64,000 nt of DNA from positions 42,204-106,203 of the forward strand of contig CAZQIV010000005.1 in the NCBI GenBank assembly GCA_964593705.1, in the 5' to 3' direction. The DNA comes from SABY01 sp964593705 (GTDB lineage Bacteria; Bacteroidota; Bacteroidia; Bacteroidales; 4484-276). This document shows positions 62,611-64,000 of the stretch, piece after piece (position 1 is the first letter of the stretch; each line of letters starts with the position of its first letter). Made by a program: the position numbers and the translations under genes. Under the pieces are notes generated by a model. It saw only the letters and a program-made list of their open reading frames with translations. It did not search any database and was not told the DNA's origin.

Positions 62611-64000
62611 ATGAAAAATTTACTACTTTCTATCGCAACACTTCTTGTTTTCGCTTTTACTTTGTATGGTGAAAATGGAACTGAAAATCTCACAAATAGA
62701 GATTGTTCAACTCAAGTCTCAAATGATCAACAAGTTTATCACCCTTTAGAATCAATTACCTCTCATCCACTTCAAAATACTTTTAATGAAGGCGATCAGA
62801 TAATAGGTGTTCACTGGCCGGTAGTTCATGGGGATCCTAGTGATATTATCTGGACACATTATATTTTTGATGCCTGGTTTGATGGTGTTGCACTTGAGGA
62901 AGGTGACGAAATTGCAATTTATGACGGAGATTTGCTTGTTGGAAGTATGGTTATGCCAGGCCCACCTCCCGGGGAACCTGATCCTGACTATACACTCAAA
63001 GCATGGATGACTTTGGAAGATGGCCCGGGCTATACTCCTGGAAATGCATTTATTTTAAAATGTTGGGATGCCTCCGAAGATGTCGAATCTAATGTTTTTA
63101 GTTACACATTTATCGAGCCGGGCTATACCGGAGATGTGTTCCCTGACTTCAATGCTAATACTGCTTCGCAGTTTGATTTTTCTAATGTCATTGTTCAAGC
63201 CCCCCAACTTCTTTCAGCTTTTGCCGGTGATGGCTCTGTGCTTTTAAATTGGGCTGCAATCCCACCACAGAGTAATAGTGATCAGCACTGGCCTGAAGTA
63301 TTGGGCGATCCCAGTGATATAATCTGGACACTCTACATTTTTGATGCGGATATCAATAATGTTGCAATGGAAGAAGGAGATGAAGTTGCTATTTTTGATG
63401 GGGATTTATTGGTAGGAAGCCTGGTATTACCGGGTACTCCTCCCGGGGGGGCAAATCCGTCTTATGCACTAAAGGCATGGAAAACGCTGACAAATAATCC
63501 CGGATATACACCTGGGAATTCCTTTACGGTAAAATGCTGGGATGCGAGTGAATCTGTCGAATCCAATTCATTTACATATAATTTTCTTGAGGGCGGGTAT
63601 CAGGGAGATGTGTTTCCTGATGATAATTTGAATACAGCAGCACAATTTAGTTTTGTTCCATCGGGAGCCTATGTTCCAACATTTAATCTTTATTTCAATG
63701 ATGGGAGCCTTATCGAAGCGGGTTTGGAAGGAACTGCATACGAGATGAGCAGTCTCCAAAACGGGACAGAGTATTGTTTTTACCTTACTCAAATTATGGA
63801 GGATGGGTCTTTATCAGCGGCTTCCAATGTTTTATGTAGCACACCTCTTGCACCACCAGCACCGGTACTCTTATCTGCAATACCCGGTTTTAATGCTGTA
63901 GAGTTGTCCTGGGAGTCTGCTTCCCCAACGGAACTTGTTGTGAATCACTGGCCTGAAGTATTGGGCGATCCCAGTGATATAATCTGGACACTCTACATTT
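62611..64000 (+). CDS. Secreted repeat protein of DEIAxxDGD modules (runs off the right edge)
   Basis: ATG at 62611 opens a frame with no stop to the window end (463 codons). It has a signal peptide (NLLLSIATLLVFAFTLYG) and three copies of a domain beginning HWP(V/E)V-GDPSDIIWT at 62812, 63286 and 63946. Each has EEGDE(I/V)AI(Y/F)DGDLLVGS, APG-type loops, GYTPGN and a KCWDAS block, followed by an Fn3-like segment (APVLLSAIPGFNAVELSW). The second and third copies are identical in DNA for at least 55 bases up to the edge (period 660). The module is a relative of the DEIAVFDGD domain in the C25 and propeller proteins. A T9SS tail may lie beyond the edge. Confidence 0.8.
   Translation, partial: MKNLLLSIATLLVFAFTLYGENGTENLTNRDCSTQVSNDQQVYHPLESITSHPLQNTFNEGDQIIGVHWPVVHGDPSDIIWTHYIFDAWFDGVALEEGDEIAIYDGDLLVGSMVMPGPPPGEPDPDYTLKAWMTLEDGPGYTPGNAFILKCWDASEDVESNVFSYTFIEPGYTGDVFPDFNANTASQFDFSNVIVQAPQLLSAFAGDGSVLLNWAAIPPQSNSDQHWPEVLGDPSDIIWTLYIFDADINNVAMEEGDEVAIFDGDLLVGSLVLPGTPPGGANPSYALKAWKTLTNNPGYTPGNSFTVKCWDASESVESNSFTYNFLEGGYQGDVFPDDNLNTAAQFSFVPSGAYVPTFNLYFNDGSLIEAGLEGTAYEMSSLQNGTEYCFYLTQIMEDGSLSAASNVLCSTPLAPPAPVLLSAIPGFNAVELSWESASPTELVVNHWPEVLGDPSDIIWTLYI

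Overview
The window is a low-GC chromosomal segment of a Bacteroidota bacterium, probably a free-living or sediment-type Bacteroidales relative. The signs are type IX secretion (T9SS) C-terminal sorting tails, gingipain-family (C25) proteases, DUF4369/TlpA and PorT-type proteins, -7 promoter boxes of the Bacteroidota form TAnnTTTG in front of many genes, almost no Shine-Dalgarno sequences, and many dispersed intergenic repeats. No rRNA, tRNA or CRISPR array was seen.

Layout. 1-7.4 kb: prmC (cut by the window edge), xdhC, a secreted M14 carboxypeptidase, a TlpA-like protein, a chloramphenicol-acetyltransferase-like enzyme, a TrpF-like gene broken by an in-frame stop, and a cold-shock-domain protein. 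7.5-14.9 kb: acetate and short-chain acyl metabolism (ackA, a 3-hydroxyacyl-CoA dehydrogenase relative, an outer-membrane porin, acs, an OFA-type transporter). 15-23.5 kb: a T9SS-exported lysyl-endopeptidase-like protease, two tandem MFS carriers that resemble eukaryotic MFSD1, and a secreted homologue of Porphyromonas peptidylarginine deiminase (PPAD). 23.6-31.7 kb: two AAA/DUF4143 ATPases, each behind its own palindromic operator array, a TfoX-domain protein, a degraded MotA/TolQ/ExbB gene, a LytS/LytTR two-component pair and a beta-helix lipoprotein. 32-35 kb: toxin-antitoxin remnants and a group II intron whose reverse transcriptase is almost wholly deleted. 35-43 kb: membrane thioredoxin, pepP, a large tandem repeat, then a zinc locus (a Fur/Zur regulator with a perfect 23-bp palindrome, a QueD-family zinc enzyme, an in-frame YidD-ZnuA fusion, znuC, znuB, DUF192). 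43.2-44.4 kb: a small divergent module inside imperfect inverted repeats. 45-64 kb: two outer-membrane barrels and then giant secreted proteins: two C25 proteases, an Asp-box propeller protein, and the start of a repeat-rich secreted protein that runs off the right edge.

How the parts fit. The dominant theme is extracellular protein breakdown: C25 proteases, a serine protease and an M14 carboxypeptidase outside the cell, a PPAD-like enzyme that could citrullinate newly made C-terminal arginines, and MFSD1-like carriers that may import small peptides. The M14, C25 and propeller proteins share two unusual C-terminal modules, a paired GWN repeat and a DEIxxFDGD domain; the second also builds the protein at the right edge. 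The carbon from peptides and acetate would feed the acs/ackA genes. Intergenic space is full of repeat families, and several genes (trpF-like, ExbB-like, PIN, toxin-like, intron RT) are visibly decaying.
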